A stretch of DNA of 14,364 bases from an uncultured Ruminococcus sp. (GTDB lineage Bacteria; Bacillota; Clostridia; Oscillospirales; Acutalibacteraceae), in assembly GCA_902766585.1 (NCBI GenBank), contig CACXDV010000159.1, positions 1 through 14,364 on the forward strand. Direction: 5' to 3'. How positions within the stretch are numbered: the stretch's first letter is position 1; every line of letters begins with the position of its first letter. Made by a program: the position numbers and the translations under genes. The notes below the pieces were generated by a model that was given only the letters and a program-made list of their open reading frames with translations, made no database searches and was not told the DNA's origin. This document shows positions 13,845 to 14,364 of the stretch, in pieces.

Positions 13845-13873
13845 ATTATATCATAATCCACACCCGGTTACAA
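13845..13873 (-). promoter_or_regulatory. Promoter of the typA operon
   Basis: On the minus strand TTGTAA (13873-13868), a 17-base spacer and a perfect TATAAT (13850-13845) preceded by TGA. A second TATAAT at 13825-13820 has a poorer -35. Confidence 0.7.
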
Positions 13874-13950
13874 TCAGACATATTCATTTTCCGCTAAATG
13901 CTGTAATATTTTTTATACGATGAATTTATTTTGATTATTATGACAACATC

Positions 13951-13980
13951 AAAAAACCGCTGTCCCTTTCGGAACAGCGG
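13951..13980 (-). terminator. Intrinsic terminator after the surface-protein gene
   Basis: On the minus strand ccgctgttcc, loop gaaa, gggacagcgg (13980-13957; one U-G pair) is followed by T6 (13956-13951). The loop is a GNRA-type tetraloop. It lies 24 bases after the stop. Confidence 0.9.
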
Positions 13981-14004
13981 AAAAATATCATTTATTCTTT
14001 TTTA

Positions 14005-14364
14005 TTATTTTGCTGTCTTTCTCTTCTTATATGCAATAAATGCAACATAAGCAGCAGCGGCAGCGATAATTACAAATACTACTGCAGCAGCAGCATCTCC
14101 TGTAGCAGGAACATTATTGCCGGAAGGAGTATTATTTGTATTATTTGTATTATTATTGTTATTGCCGGGATCTACATTTGTGGGATCTACAGTCTTATTA
14201 TCGTCGTCCTTCTTGTCATCATCCTTCTTAGGATCGTCATTCGTAGGATCATTTGTAGGATCAACTGTGCCTGTATCAAATGTTTCGTCTACAAGCATAT
14301 AAACCATTGAAACTGTATCAGCCAGGAATGTATATACGCCGTCATTATAAGTCGCAGGGATCTC
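14005..14364 (-). CDS. Sortase-anchored surface protein, C-terminal part (runs off the window)
   Basis: The frame stays open to the right edge, so the first 119 or so visible residues are only the C-terminus of a larger protein. The first 30 visible residues (…NDGVYTFLADTVSMVYMLVD…) look like the last strands of a beta-sandwich domain. A stalk follows that is rich in Asp, Asn, Lys, Thr and Pro, with repeated DPTN and NNT units and probably spanning the wall. The sorting signal is VPATG, a form of the LPxTG motif, then an Ala/Val-rich membrane segment of about 20 residues and the basic tail YKKRKTAK. Sortase would cut after the Thr and join the protein to peptidoglycan. A Met at 14307 lies inside the domain and is not the start. 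The main function is outside the window. Confidence 0.88.
   Translation of the reverse strand, partial: EIPATYNDGVYTFLADTVSMVYMLVDETFDTGTVDPTNDPTNDDPKKDDDKKDDDNKTVDPTNVDPGNNNNNTNNTNNTPSGNNVPATGDAAAAVVFVIIAAAAAYVAFIAYKKRKTAK

Noticed and set aside
14005..14307. Surface protein as a complete 100-residue gene starting at 14307
   Set aside because: The frame stays open to the window edge, no signal peptide follows that Met, and the upstream codons read like a beta-sandwich domain.

Overview
The window looks like chromosomal DNA from a low-to-moderate GC Gram-positive anaerobe, most likely a Ruminococcus-like member of the Oscillospiraceae (Clostridia). This is inferred from family content and style: GGAGG-type ribosome binding sites, TTGACA/TATAAT promoters often with an extended -10, a type III pantothenate kinase, a wall-sorted surface protein with an Asp/Asn/Lys/Thr-rich stalk, and a zinc-ribbon kinase-PASTA protein. 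No tRNA, rRNA, CRISPR array, integrase or transposase was seen.

Left part (1-1790): a GC-rich edge with a perfect 10-bp palindrome, then a histidine-phosphatase gene (minus) diverging from an XRE-type regulator (plus). Two hairpin terminators separate the regulator from the next gene.

Centre-left (1752-4455): a membrane protein (minus) built like a Ser/Thr kinase with two PASTA domains, but lacking the key catalytic residues, so apparently a pseudokinase sensor. Across a 326-bp divergent promoter region lies an orphan Sfp-type phosphopantetheinyl transferase (plus), ending at a bidirectional terminator.

Centre (4417-8203): a two-gene minus-strand operon. An 895-residue protein with about 22 MORN repeats is followed, with its stop codon merging into the next ribosome binding site, by a Cof-type HAD phosphatase.

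Centre-right (8140-11094): a plus-strand operon of an MscS-type mechanosensitive channel, CoaX (ATGA overlap) and a membrane acyltransferase. It links osmotic protection, coenzyme A synthesis and probably envelope acylation.

Right (11053-14364): a minus-strand operon of the ribosome-associated GTPase TypA/BipA and, one base later, a DEDDh exonuclease with a C-terminal zinc ribbon. The right edge holds the C-terminal 119 codons of a sortase-anchored surface protein (minus) with its terminator.

The most unusual content is the zinc-ribbon pseudokinase-PASTA protein, the very long cytosolic MORN-repeat protein, and the coupling of TypA to a zinc-ribbon exonuclease. None of these adds up, from sequence alone, to a proven new system.
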